A DNA stretch of 7,669 nucleotides. Source: Nevskia sp043781855. GTDB lineage: Bacteria; Pseudomonadota; Gammaproteobacteria; Nevskiales; Nevskiaceae. Each line of letters starts with the position of its first letter. The stretch's first letter is position 1. The notes under the pieces are model-generated. The model was not told the origin of the DNA, did no database searches, and worked only from the letters and a program-made list of their open reading frames with translations. Positions 1-7,158 of this stretch are shown one piece after another. The stretch covers positions 1 to 7,669 of the forward strand of contig JAYWBB010000024.1 in NCBI GenBank assembly GCA_043781855.1. Direction: 5' to 3'. A program made the translations under genes and the position numbers.

Positions 1-542
1 GTTGCGACGGAGAACCTCGGTGCCGGCAGCCAGCCGCGCCGCGCGGCGGGCAGGGTCAGGGTCAGCGCGTCGCTCCGGCCGGCAGGAAGATCGGCATGAC
101 CCGGCGGCTCGGCGTCCTGCCAGGCGATGGCCAGCGCATAGCGCGGTGCTGCCGAAGGGTTTTCCAGTTCGATCGCGTAGTGCGCCACTTCGCCGGCGAA
201 TACCGGCGGCACCCGCCGCGCCCGCAGGCTGAGATTCACGAGATTGCCGTGCGTGTGATGCATCGACAGCAGGCCCATGCCGGCCAGCAGGAAGGTCAGC
301 GCGAACGCCATGCTGTTGCTGTAGTTCATCGCGCCGAGCAGCATCACCAGCAGCAGCACCCCGTAAACATAGCCATAGCGCGTCGGCACGATGTAGACAC
401 GCCGCCGATTGATCACCCACGGTCCCGCCACGCGCGGTGTGCGTGTGGCGATCCAGGCGTTGACGCGACGACGCAGGCTGCGCACCGGCTGCGCGAAGAT
501 CAGCAGGAAGCGCGTTCCGGATTCTTTGGCTGCGGCGCTCAC
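1..542 (-). CDS. DUF58 domain-containing membrane protein, N-terminal part (runs off left edge)
   Basis: The frame is open from a GTG at 542 to the window edge, giving 180 full codons. The protein starts VSAAAKESGTRFLL. A basic stretch INRRRVYIVPTRYGY (about 44-58) leads into two membrane segments (about 59-72 and 76-93: GVLLLVMLLGAMNY, then AFALTFLLAGMGLLSM) and the phrase MHHTHGNLVNL. This basic stretch, hydrophobic hairpin and HHTH-type motif are typical of DUF58 proteins encoded beside moxR. The following residues are the start of the soluble domain, which includes a VFAGE...ELENPS stretch; the DUF58 core itself lies outside the window. The family is of unknown biochemical function and is usually partnered with MoxR ATPases. 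The GTG is the only sensible start: an in-frame TGA lies about 17 codons upstream. It overlaps the stop of the small upstream frame (GTGA), with only a weak AGGGG as ribosome binding site, which suggests coupling. Confidence 0.88.
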   Translation of the reverse strand, partial: MSAAAKESGTRFLLIFAQPVRSLRRRVNAWIATRTPRVAGPWVINRRRVYIVPTRYGYVYGVLLLVMLLGAMNYSNSMAFALTFLLAGMGLLSMHHTHGNLVNLSLRARRVPPVFAGEVAHYAIELENPSAAPRYALAIAWQDAEPPGHADLPAGRSDALTLTLPAARRGWLPAPRFSVA

Positions 543-646
543 GACGAGGCCACGCCCCTGTGCGAGAGACCGCCGGGCTTGGCTTCAGGAAGATCGTCGC
601 CCCAGAACAGCGCGCCCATGAGCACACGGCGCCACAAACGGTCCAT
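539..646 (-). CDS. Putative 35-aa upstream peptide coupled to the DUF58 gene
   Basis: A short frame starts MDRLWRRVLMGALFWGDD and ends GGLSHRGVASS. It has the best ribosome binding site in this part of the window: AAAGGAG lies six bases before the ATG at 646. Another ATG two codons upstream (652) directly abuts the AAAGGAG and is too close to be used well. The stop TGA overlaps the GTG start of the DUF58 gene by four bases, so ribosomes finishing this frame would be placed at that weak start. The peptide has a basic amphipathic or hydrophobic start and no domain I recognise. It may be a real small protein, a leader peptide that only serves coupling, or the remnant of an upstream gene cut off by the rearrangement that placed the hydrolase gene here. 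Spacing and signal are seen directly; function is unknown. Confidence 0.5.
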   Translation of the reverse strand: MDRLWRRVLMGALFWGDDLPEAKPGGLSHRGVASS

Positions 647-917
647 GAACATCTCCTTTCGGCCTATCGTAACGGCTTCGTCGACCTTGTCCGAAATCAA
701 ACAAGGGCAATAGCCTGTGGTGTACGCCACGAAAATGCTCGATATGCGACTGAAGTGTGATCCCTCGCACACTTTGCTCGCGACGCGGAGTCGGTGTAGA
801 TGAATCGATGCTTGTGGAGGCATCAGACGAAGCGTTTAATCGATTGTCGGCTGGTCAGCGTCGTTTCGCCGCAACTCGCACACAATCATTCGCGCAACTG
901 TAACCAGGAGACGCCCG
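647..917. promoter_or_regulatory. Divergent intergenic region between the DUF58 unit and the hydrolase gene
   Basis: Both flanking genes read outward, so this 271-base gap must hold the promoters for both unless transcription reads in from outside the pair. I see no strong sigma-70 promoter. On the plus strand a weak pair, TTGCTC at 774-779 and TAGATG at 797-802 with a 17-base spacer, matches only three of six positions in each box. An inverted repeat at 753-774 is listed separately. The hydrolase ribosome binding site AGGAG is at 906-910, and the minus-strand AAAGGAG is at 653-659. No tRNA, other RNA or convincing coding sequence was found here. Confidence 0.45.
753..774. repeat. 7-base perfect inverted repeat, possible operator
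   Basis: AAGTGTG at 753-759 and CACACTT at 768-774 are exact reverse complements separated by eight bases (ATCCCTCG). There is no T-tract on either side, so it does not look like an intrinsic terminator. It lies between two divergent genes and ends at the weak candidate -35 box at 774-779, which suits a repressor or activator site. No regulator is encoded nearby. One such repeat could arise by chance, so the regulatory reading is inference. Confidence 0.3.
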
Positions 918-2498
918 ATGGCCACCACTTCTCAACATCCCTATCACCCGATCATCTACGTCCGCGGCTTTGCCGCCACGCAGGCGGAGATCGAGGAGAC
1001 GGTGGCCGATCCGTACATGGGCTTCAATGTCGGCTCGACCAAGGCGCGGGTAGCCTGGACTGGAGACGTCAAGCGGTTCTATTTCGAGTCGCCGCTGGTG
1101 CGCCTGATGCGCGACCACGATTACCAGGATGTCTTCGTCGGCGGTGACGATCTGGTGGCGGCCGACGTAAAAGACCAGCCGATCCCGTACCGTTCCATCA
1201 TCATCTACCGTTACTACGACGACGCGTCGACCGATTTCGGCGATGGCAAGGGCACGCCGCCGATCGAGACTTTCGCGCGCGGATTGAACACGCTGATCCT
1301 GCGGCTGCGCGACAAGGTCTGTACGCCGAGCAGCGGAATCGCGAAGGAGGATTTCCGCGTCTATCTCGTGGCCCATTCGATGGGCGGTCTGGTCTGTCGG
1401 GCCTTCCTGCAGAACCCCGACATCGGTACTCCGGAGGCCCGTTCCGCTGTCGATAAATTTTTCACCTACGCCACGCCGCACAATGGTATCGACATGCGCA
1501 TCGTGCGCAACGTGCCGGGCTGGCTTGCGTTTGGCGACGTCAACAATTTCAACCGGGAGCGGATGGCTGGCTACCTCGCCGTGCCCAAGGGTGATGATGT
1601 TTCAGTGGTGAAGAATTTTCCGCCGGAGCGCATCTTCAACCTGATCGGCACCAATTCGCGCGACTACGCCGTCGCCGGCGGCATGTCGTCCTGGGCAGTG
1701 GGCGAGGCGAGCGACGGTCTGGTGCGTATCGAAAACGCCACTACGCACGGGATTGGCGCGACCGGCAAGGAGGTGCGTTCGCCGCGCGCGTTCGTGAACC
1801 GCAGCCATTCGGGCCAATACGGCATCGTCAATTCCGAGGAGGGTTACCAGAATCTCACTCGCTTCCTGTTCGGCGCCCTGCGTGTCGATGGTGTCCTGGA
1901 CGTCGACGACATCACGCTACCGCTGGAGGTGCAGAAGGAACTCAAGGACGGCAAGGTCGTGCATGCTTCCTACCAGTTCGAGATTGCCGCCAGCGTGCGT
2001 GGTTGCCAGTGGCAGATCACACGCCGCGAAGTGCGCGAGAACTCTGCGATCTTCCGTAGTTATGACGAGATGTTTCCGGGCAAGGACGGCACGCAGCGCG
2101 TACCCGATCGCAGCCAGAGTCCGCAGCTGTTCACGATTTTTCTCGATCCGAGCAAGAGCGTGAAGAACAATTCCTCGGTCAGCTTCGCGTTCGATTTGAA
2201 GGTGCTGGTGCCCGACTATGAAGTGGACGGCTCGCTGTTCCTGAATCGTCACTTCGAAGGCGGCTTCATCTATCGCGAGTTGATCATAGTGGAGGCGATC
2301 CCCGACAAGGATGCGCTGGGTGGCTGGCGGATCAAGTACGGTTTTCAGGACATGAATCCCGGAAAACCCGGCAAAGACGCGGAGACGCGCGCATTGGCGG
2401 ATGGCGCGCCCGGACTGGCTTTCGATATCGACATCGAGCAGAAAGCCAGCCCCGGCTTGCGCGGCAAATTGCGCATCGAAGCCCGGCAGTGGACGTGA
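918..2498 (+). CDS. Lipase-type alpha/beta hydrolase with an unassigned C-terminal domain
   Basis: A 526-aa protein. Its nucleophile elbow VAHSMGG puts the catalytic Ser at 154. The likely acid is Asp266 in SDGLVRIENA and the likely base is His297 in NRSHSGQYGIVNS, in the normal lipase order and spacing. The N-terminal strand and oxyanion loop read PIIYVRGFAAT (11-21), so the usual His-Gly is replaced by Arg16-Gly17. TYATPHNGID (183-192) matches the TP.nG motif of PGAP1-like or triacylglycerol lipases. About residues 330-526 look beta-rich and match nothing I can name. There is no signal peptide or membrane segment, so it is predicted cytoplasmic, or exported by a route that needs no Sec signal. 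The ATG at 918 is supported by AGGAG seven bases upstream. The substrate is unknown; esterase or lipase chemistry follows from family features. The gene is monocistronic, converging on moxR with a 44-base gap. Confidence 0.88.
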   Translation: MATTSQHPYHPIIYVRGFAATQAEIEETVADPYMGFNVGSTKARVAWTGDVKRFYFESPLVRLMRDHDYQDVFVGGDDLVAADVKDQPIPYRSIIIYRYYDDASTDFGDGKGTPPIETFARGLNTLILRLRDKVCTPSSGIAKEDFRVYLVAHSMGGLVCRAFLQNPDIGTPEARSAVDKFFTYATPHNGIDMRIVRNVPGWLAFGDVNNFNRERMAGYLAVPKGDDVSVVKNFPPERIFNLIGTNSRDYAVAGGMSSWAVGEASDGLVRIENATTHGIGATGKEVRSPRAFVNRSHSGQYGIVNSEEGYQNLTRFLFGALRVDGVLDVDDITLPLEVQKELKDGKVVHASYQFEIAASVRGCQWQITRREVRENSAIFRSYDEMFPGKDGTQRVPDRSQSPQLFTIFLDPSKSVKNNSSVSFAFDLKVLVPDYEVDGSLFLNRHFEGGFIYRELIIVEAIPDKDALGGWRIKYGFQDMNPGKPGKDAETRALADGAPGLAFDIDIEQKASPGLRGKLRIEARQWT

Positions 2499-2542
2499 TC
2501 CATGCAGGACTCAATCGTGATGTGGAGACTTCGTTCGTGGCC

Positions 2543-3451
2543 TTACGGAATTGCCACTGCCGCCAGAATCTCCTCGGCGATCGGCTGGGCGCTCGCGCGT
2601 TCGGCGACACTGAGGCGATGCCCGGCCACGGCTGCGAATACCGCCTGCACATCTTCCGGAATCACGCCGCCGTGACCTTCGATCAAGGCCCAGGCTTGCG
2701 CCGCGCGGCGTAGGGCGAGGCCGGCACGTGGCGACAATCCCTGGCGTAGCCCGGGATGTTCGCGCGTGGCTTTCAGCAGCGCCATGAGGTAATCGACGAG
2801 TGCCGGGTTGGTGCGCACGGCTTTGACCTGATGCTGAAGAGCGAGCAACTGCTCGGGCTCCAGCGCCGATGGCATCTCGGCGAGAAGATCGCGACGCTCG
2901 GGCTCGGTCAGCAATGCGCGTTCGGCGGAGCTGGGCGGATAACCGAGCGAAAGCCGCATCAGAAAGCGATCGAGCTGCGACTCGGGTAGCGGAAACGTGC
3001 CGACCTGCTCGCTCGGGTTCTGGGTGGCGACGACGAAGAACGGCTCGGGCAGAGTGCGCGTTGCGCCCTCGCTGGTGACCTGTCGCTCTTCCATCGCCTC
3101 CAGCAACGCGCTCTGCGTTTTCGGACTCGCGCGGTTGATCTCGTCGGCGAGCACGACCTGCGCGAACACCGGGCCGGGATGAAAGCGGAAGGCGCCGGTG
3201 GCCGGCTCGTAGATCGACACACCCAGGATGTCAGCCGGAAGGAGATCGCTGGTGAACTGCACGCGCTGGAAGTGCAGGCCGAAGGTCTTCGCGAGCGCCA
3301 GCGCCAGCGTGGTTTTGCCGACGCCGGGAATGTCCTCGATCAGCAGATGACCGCGTGCGAGCAGGCAGGCGACGGCGAGCTTCAGCTGCCGCTCCTTGCC
3401 GAGCACGATGCCGGACAGCGCAGTGAACGCGCGTTGCAGATCGTTGTTCAT
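2543..3451 (-). CDS. MoxR-family AAA+ ATPase
   Basis: A 302-aa protein of normal length for MoxR. Walker A is IPGVGKTT (41-48), Walker B is VVLADEIN (99-106), sensor 1 is ATQNP (142-146), an arginine-finger candidate lies in LDRFLMR (160-166), and the sensor 2 region is GLSPRAG (238-244). The C-terminal part is the helical lid domain. MoxR ATPases act as chaperone-like remodelling enzymes, usually with DUF58 or von Willebrand-type partners encoded next to them. The frame stays open well upstream inside psd, but homology begins only at MNNDLQRAF. The ATG at 3451 overlaps the psd stop as ATGA and lacks a good ribosome binding site, which points to translational coupling. The expected next gene (DUF58) does not follow; it lies about 2 kb further on, past the opposite-strand hydrolase. 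No terminator is evident in the 44-base convergent gap (2499-2542). Confidence 0.95.
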   Translation of the reverse strand: MNNDLQRAFTALSGIVLGKERQLKLAVACLLARGHLLIEDIPGVGKTTLALALAKTFGLHFQRVQFTSDLLPADILGVSIYEPATGAFRFHPGPVFAQVVLADEINRASPKTQSALLEAMEERQVTSEGATRTLPEPFFVVATQNPSEQVGTFPLPESQLDRFLMRLSLGYPPSSAERALLTEPERRDLLAEMPSALEPEQLLALQHQVKAVRTNPALVDYLMALLKATREHPGLRQGLSPRAGLALRRAAQAWALIEGHGGVIPEDVQAVFAAVAGHRLSVAERASAQPIAEEILAAVAIP

Positions 3452-4353
3452 GACGCCGTCGGAATGGTGGGAGTCGAAACGGTCGCCAGCGCTTCGCCAA
3501 GGCGCAGGTTTTTGCCCGTGACGAGTGCGGTGTTCCAGGACAGCACGCCGCGCGGCGCCAGCAGGATCACCGTCGAACCCATGTGGAAGCGACCCAGCTC
3601 TTCGCCGCGCGCGAGCCGCAGCGGCCGCATGGGCGTGTAGTGAAAAGGTTCGCGCTGGCGTCTGTGCGGCGGTGTCAGGCGTCCGCCCCAGACGGTATCG
3701 ACGCCACCGACGAACAATGCGCCGACCATGACCACGGCGAGCGGCCCGAATTCGGTGTCGAAGATCGCGACCATGCGCTCGTTGCGCGCAAACAAGCCCG
3801 GCATTGCGCGCGCGGTGCTCGGGTTGACGCTGAACAGCCGGCCGGGCACGTAAGCCCACGAGCGCAGCGCGCCGCCGTAAGGCATGTGCACGCGATGATA
3901 GTTGTGCGGCGCGAGATAGATCGTGCAGAACTCGCCGTCGTGGAAGCTGGCGGCCAGTCCGGCGTCGGCCAGCAGGTCGGCGGCGCTGTAGTCGTGGCCC
4001 TTGGCCTGGATCAGCGCGCCACGACGGATGCGGCCGAACTGGCTGATCGTGCCGTCGACAGGGCTGCTGAGCGTCGTGGCATCGGCCGGCTGCGGTCGCG
4101 TGTTTTTCTTCAGCGCGCGCGTGAAGAACTCGTTGAAGTTGGCATAGGACTCGACCAGTTCGAACTGGGCCTCAGTGAGGTCGATCGGATAGCCGCGCAT
4201 GAACGCACGGATGAGTCCGTTCTTGAAGCGCTTGTTGCGGATCTCGGCAATGCGGAACATCAGCGCCGACAGCAGCCGCGTCGGCAGCAGTTTCTGCATG
4301 GCCGCGAACAGGCGGTCGCCACGGCTGGCGTCGTTGGCCTCGGCGGTATTCAT
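3448..4353 (-). CDS. psd: Phosphatidylserine decarboxylase proenzyme
   Basis: A 301-aa protein matching the bacterial PSD-B type. It converts phosphatidylserine to phosphatidylethanolamine at the inner membrane using a pyruvoyl cofactor made by self-cleavage. The cleavage motif is HMGSTV (258-263), so the chain would split between Gly259 and Ser260 into beta and alpha subunits; most family members have LGST here, so Met replaces Leu. The catalytic Asp is Asp100 in SSPVDGTIS, and PHNYHRVHMP (149-158) supplies His153 and His156. FVGGVDTVWGG (214-224) is another family block. No N-terminal membrane span is obvious, as expected for a peripheral enzyme. The ATG at 4353 overlaps the stop of the Sco1 gene as ATGA, and the psd stop overlaps the moxR start in the same way. 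No phosphatidylserine synthase gene is in the window. Confidence 0.97.
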   Translation of the reverse strand: MNTAEANDASRGDRLFAAMQKLLPTRLLSALMFRIAEIRNKRFKNGLIRAFMRGYPIDLTEAQFELVESYANFNEFFTRALKKNTRPQPADATTLSSPVDGTISQFGRIRRGALIQAKGHDYSAADLLADAGLAASFHDGEFCTIYLAPHNYHRVHMPYGGALRSWAYVPGRLFSVNPSTARAMPGLFARNERMVAIFDTEFGPLAVVMVGALFVGGVDTVWGGRLTPPHRRQREPFHYTPMRPLRLARGEELGRFHMGSTVILLAPRGVLSWNTALVTGKNLRLGEALATVSTPTIPTAS

Positions 4354-4967
4354 GAACTGTGCGCCACCAGCGCGCGCAGATCCGCGACCAGCGCATCGAC
4401 CTTGTAGGGCGGCGTGAAATAGCCGTGCAGCCTGGCATCGGGGCCGATCACGATCAGCGCGGCCGAGTGGTCGATCGTGTAGGTCTCGGGCGTGGCGCCC
4501 GGCACCCTGGTGTAGACAAAACCGAGGCTTTGGCTGAGCGGGTCAAGCTGCGTAGTCGGGCCCGTGATGCCGAAGAAATCCGGGCTGAATGCATGAACGT
4601 AGGCGCCGAGCTTTTCCGGCGTGTCGCGTTCCGGGTCGACTGAGAGCAGCACGATCTGCACCTTGCCGGCCGCGTCGCCAAGCTTCTCGTGCACCACGCG
4701 GAGTGTCGTCAGCGTGGTCGGGCAGACATCGGGGCAGAAGGTGAAGCCGGGGAAGATCACGGTCCAGTGGCCCATGAGATCGGCCTTCGTGAACGGCCTG
4801 CCGTCGGCGTTGTTCAGCGCGAAGTCGATGACCGGGCGCGGTGTCTTGAGCATGGTGCCGGAACGAATTTCAGTGGCGGCCGGTTTCAGCAGAACCATGC
4901 CGGCAACAATGCCGATCAGCACGGCGAACGAGGCGATCAGGCCCCGGCGCAGGAAAGGACTGGACAA
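4350..4967 (-). CDS. Sco1/SenC/PrrC family copper chaperone, membrane-anchored
   Basis: A 205-aa protein with a thioredoxin-like fold. An N-terminal membrane anchor covers about residues 9-27 (GLIASFAVLIGIVAGMVLL) after a short basic start, which places the domain in the periplasm. The copper/redox site is FCPDVCP with Cys78 and Cys82, plus His167 in YTIDHSA, the three residues typical of Sco proteins. The family delivers copper to, or maintains the thiols of, the CuA site of cytochrome oxidase. The start is a TTG at 4967, with GGAG eight bases upstream. The next Met in frame (24) would remove most of the anchor, so TTG is preferred. This is the first gene of the Sco1-psd-moxR run and is divergent from prmB. 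No oxidase gene is in the window. Confidence 0.94.
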   Translation of the reverse strand: MSSPFLRRGLIASFAVLIGIVAGMVLLKPAATEIRSGTMLKTPRPVIDFALNNADGRPFTKADLMGHWTVIFPGFTFCPDVCPTTLTTLRVVHEKLGDAAGKVQIVLLSVDPERDTPEKLGAYVHAFSPDFFGITGPTTQLDPLSQSLGFVYTRVPGATPETYTIDHSAALIVIGPDARLHGYFTPPYKVDALVADLRALVAHSS

Positions 4968-5043
4968 TCGAAAAACTCCGGGAAGTGGTGTGCGCTTGGC
5001 GCGAGCCGCATACTTTACGGGGTCGCCGCTCCTTTCTCATCCG
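4968..5043. promoter_or_regulatory. Divergent promoter region between the Sco1 run and prmB
   Basis: This 76-base gap separates the TTG start of the Sco1 gene from the ATG of prmB, so it should carry a promoter for each direction. The only AT-rich patch is GCATACTTTAC around 5008-5018. It gives a possible -10 on the plus strand (TACTTT) and on the minus strand (TAAAGT), but neither has a recognisable -35 at the proper distance. The minus-strand ribosome binding site GGAG lies here at 4976-4979. The plus-strand start has no clear ribosome binding site. Promoter function is inferred from gene layout. Confidence 0.4.
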
Positions 5044-5991
5044 ATGCCTGCTATCGCGCCGTCGTCAACGCTTTCCCCGCTGCGCACCGTGCGCGACCTG
5101 ATCCGCTGGGGCGCATCGGAGTTCATGCGCGCCGGGCTGGCTTTCGGTCACGGTACTGACAACGCGTTCGACGACGCCTTTCACCTCGTACTCTGGCAAC
5201 TCAAGCTGCCATTCGACCTGCCGGCGATCTACCTCGAGGCGAATCTTGCCGACGACGAGCGCGACGCGGTCCTGGCGCTCTTGCGCCGCCGCGTGCAGAC
5301 GCGCAAGCCTACGCCTTACCTGACCGGCATCGCCTGGTTTGCCGGTCTCGAATTCGAGGTCGACGAGCGCGTGCTGGTGCCGCGCTCGCCGATCGCCGAG
5401 CTGATCCAGTCTAACTTCGCGCCCTGGCTGACGCGCGATCCCGAAACCATCCTCGATCTTTGCGCCGGCAGCGGCTGCATCGGCATCGCCTGCGCCTATG
5501 CCTGCCCGGAAGCGGAGGTCGATCTCGCCGAGATCGATGAGGGCGCGCTGGCGCTGATCGACCGCAACATTACCCGGCATCATCTCGAAGGGCGCGTGCG
5601 TGCCGCGTCGGGCGACTTGTTCGGCTCGCTCGGGCAGCGCCGCTACGACCTCATCGTCTCCAATCCGCCGTATGTGCCGACCGCCGAATGGGCGGCATTG
5701 GCGCCGGAGTTCAGGCACGAGCCGAAGCGCGCGCTCGAAGCCGGTGCCGACGGCATGGACATCGTCGAACGAATTTTGCGCGAAGCGCCCGCGCATCTGA
5801 CCGAGGGCGGCGTGCTGATCTGCGAAATCGGCGGGTCGCAGGAAGAATTCGACGCGCGCTTTCAGAATATTCCGGTGGCCTGGCCGAGTCTCGAGCGTGG
5901 CGGTGACGGGGTTTTCGTGATCGGGCGCGAAGCGCTCGCGGCCTGGCTTCAGACGCGCAAGCCGAAGGCTGCCGCCAAGCGCAGGAAATAG
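5044..5991 (+). CDS. prmB: 50S ribosomal protein L3 N5-glutamine methyltransferase
   Basis: A 315-aa SAM-dependent methyltransferase. The N-terminal helical domain contains TVRDLIRWGASEFMRAGL and FGHGTDNAFDDAFHLVL (15-50), which is characteristic of PrmB rather than the release factor enzyme PrmC. Motif I for SAM binding is ILDLCAGSGCIGIAC (136-150), and the catalytic NPPY is at 207-210 (VSNPPYVP). GRREAL-type blocks are replaced by normal PrmB sequence, and the protein ends in a basic tail KPKAAAKRRK. PrmB methylates a conserved glutamine of ribosomal protein L3 during ribosome assembly. The frame is open far upstream in the antisense of the Sco1 gene, but homology supports the ATG at 5044. 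No strong ribosome binding site precedes it. It is followed by aroC after 75 bases on the same strand, a pairing common in gammaproteobacteria, so cotranscription is likely. Confidence 0.95.
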   Translation: MPAIAPSSTLSPLRTVRDLIRWGASEFMRAGLAFGHGTDNAFDDAFHLVLWQLKLPFDLPAIYLEANLADDERDAVLALLRRRVQTRKPTPYLTGIAWFAGLEFEVDERVLVPRSPIAELIQSNFAPWLTRDPETILDLCAGSGCIGIACAYACPEAEVDLAEIDEGALALIDRNITRHHLEGRVRAASGDLFGSLGQRRYDLIVSNPPYVPTAEWAALAPEFRHEPKRALEAGADGMDIVERILREAPAHLTEGGVLICEIGGSQEEFDARFQNIPVAWPSLERGGDGVFVIGREALAAWLQTRKPKAAAKRRK

Positions 5992-6066
5992 GTTCGCCCG
6001 CGACGGAAAAGGCTTCGGCCACCGGCCGCGTGCGACAATTGCGCGGCTCGAACGGAGAACACGGGA

Positions 6067-7158
6067 ATGTCCGGCAACACCATCGGCAAGCTGTTCTGCG
6101 TCACCAGCTTCGGCGAAAGTCACGGGCCGGCGATCGGCTGCGTCGTCGATGGCTGCCCCCCGGGACTGGTCTTGAGCGAGGCCGACATCCAGCCCGAGCT
6201 CGACCGCCGCAAGCCTGGCACGTCGAAGTTCGTCACCCAGCGCAAGGAAGCGGATGCCGTGAAAATTCTCTCCGGCGTCTACGAGGGCCGCACCACCGGC
6301 ACGCCGATCGCGCTGCTGATCGAGAACGTCGACCAGCGCAGCTACGACTACGAAAAGATCAAAGACGTGTTCCGCCCGAACCACGCGGACTACGCCTACA
6401 TGCAGAAATATGGACGGCGCGATCCGCGCGGTGGCGGACGCTCCTCGGCGCGCGAGACGGCCGTGCGCGTTGCCGCTGCGGCGATCGCGAAAAAATGGCT
6501 GCGCGAAAAGCTCGGCACCGAGATTCGCGGCTACTGCGCGCAGATTGGCGAGCATGTCATGCCGCTGAGCGACTGGTCGCTCGTCGAGACCAACCCATTC
6601 TTCTGCGGCGATGCTGCGCTGATTCCAGTGCTCGAAAATTACATTGACCAACTACGGCGTGACGGCGATTCGGTCGGCGCGCGCGTCAATGTCGTTGCGA
6701 CTCACGTACCGCCGGGCCTGGGCGAGCCGGTCTACGACCGTCTCGATGCCGACCTCGCATTCGCGCTGATGAGCATCAATGCGGTCAAGGGCGTGGAGAT
6801 CGGCGATGGTTTTGGCGTCGTCAATCAGCGCGGCACCGAAGGCCGCGACGAGATGACGCCGGAAGGTTTCCTCGCCAATCACTCGGGTGGCACGGCGGGC
6901 GGAATCTCCACCGGGCAGGACATTTTCTGTTCGATTGCGATCAAGCCGACTTCGAGTATCACGACACCCGGCAAGACGATTGATGTCGATGGCCATGCGA
7001 CAGTGATGCGCACCACGGGGCGTCATGATCCTTGTGTGGGGATTCGGGCGACGCCGATTGCGGAGGCGATGGTGGCGTTGGTTCTAATGGACCACTATTT
7101 GAGAAATAGGGGGCAGTGTGGGGATGTGGAGTCCAAGACTCCGGTTATCGGGCGTTAG
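6067..7158 (+). CDS. aroC: Chorismate synthase
   Basis: A 363-aa protein, full length for the family. It converts 5-enolpyruvylshikimate-3-phosphate to chorismate with reduced FMN, the last step of the shikimate pathway. Three signature blocks are present: FGESHGPAIG (15-24) with His19, YGRRDPRGGGRSSARETA (115-132), and GRHDPCVGIRATPIAEAM (318-335). His106 in NHADYAY and Asp321 fall where catalytic residues are known in the family. The ATG at 6067 follows GGAG at 6053-6056 with a 10-base spacer. It lies 75 bases after prmB. The last 25 or so codons (from about 7080) use CTA, AGA, AGG, TTG and many GGG codons, and 7081-7140 is 48% G+C against 70-80% in sampled stretches of the body of the gene, though the protein sequence there (LVLMDHYLRNRGQCGDV) is normal. 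Confidence 0.98.
   Translation: MSGNTIGKLFCVTSFGESHGPAIGCVVDGCPPGLVLSEADIQPELDRRKPGTSKFVTQRKEADAVKILSGVYEGRTTGTPIALLIENVDQRSYDYEKIKDVFRPNHADYAYMQKYGRRDPRGGGRSSARETAVRVAAAAIAKKWLREKLGTEIRGYCAQIGEHVMPLSDWSLVETNPFFCGDAALIPVLENYIDQLRRDGDSVGARVNVVATHVPPGLGEPVYDRLDADLAFALMSINAVKGVEIGDGFGVVNQRGTEGRDEMTPEGFLANHSGGTAGGISTGQDIFCSIAIKPTSSITTPGKTIDVDGHATVMRTTGRHDPCVGIRATPIAEAMVALVLMDHYLRNRGQCGDVESKTPVIGR

Noticed and set aside
96..713. Plus-strand frame of 205 codons opposite the DUF58 gene
   Set aside because: The minus strand encodes a clear DUF58 N-terminus with membrane segments; the plus-strand translation is His/Arg/Gln-rich with no domain.
855..1481. Minus-strand frame of 208 codons opposite the hydrolase gene
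   Set aside because: It shows no recognisable motif, and the plus-strand gene has an intact catalytic triad and a good ribosome binding site.
2499..2542. Possible bidirectional terminator in the convergent gap between the hydrolase and moxR genes
   Set aside because: I found no stem of useful length and no T-tract on either strand.
3452..3859. Upstream extension of the moxR frame inside psd
   Set aside because: The extension is Arg/Ala-rich sequence antagonistic to the psd frame, and MoxR homology starts at the ATG at 3451.
4621..5043. Upstream extension of the prmB frame across the Sco1 gene
   Set aside because: It is antisense to the Sco1 coding sequence, and PrmB homology begins just after the ATG at 5044.
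5992..6066. CGGCC-ACC-GGCCG short hairpin between prmB and aroC
   Set aside because: A five-base GC stem with no T-run in high-GC DNA is common by chance and would not separate these likely cotranscribed genes.
5065..6651. Long minus-strand open frame (528 codons) opposite prmB and aroC
   Set aside because: It is antisense to two well-recognised genes, its translation is Arg/Ala-rich without family features, and it is a usual by-product of high-GC coding.
7128..7142. Perfect hairpin GGAGTC-CAA-GACTCC near the end of aroC
   Set aside because: It lies within coding sequence, has a short stem and no T-tract after it, so it is not a convincing terminator.
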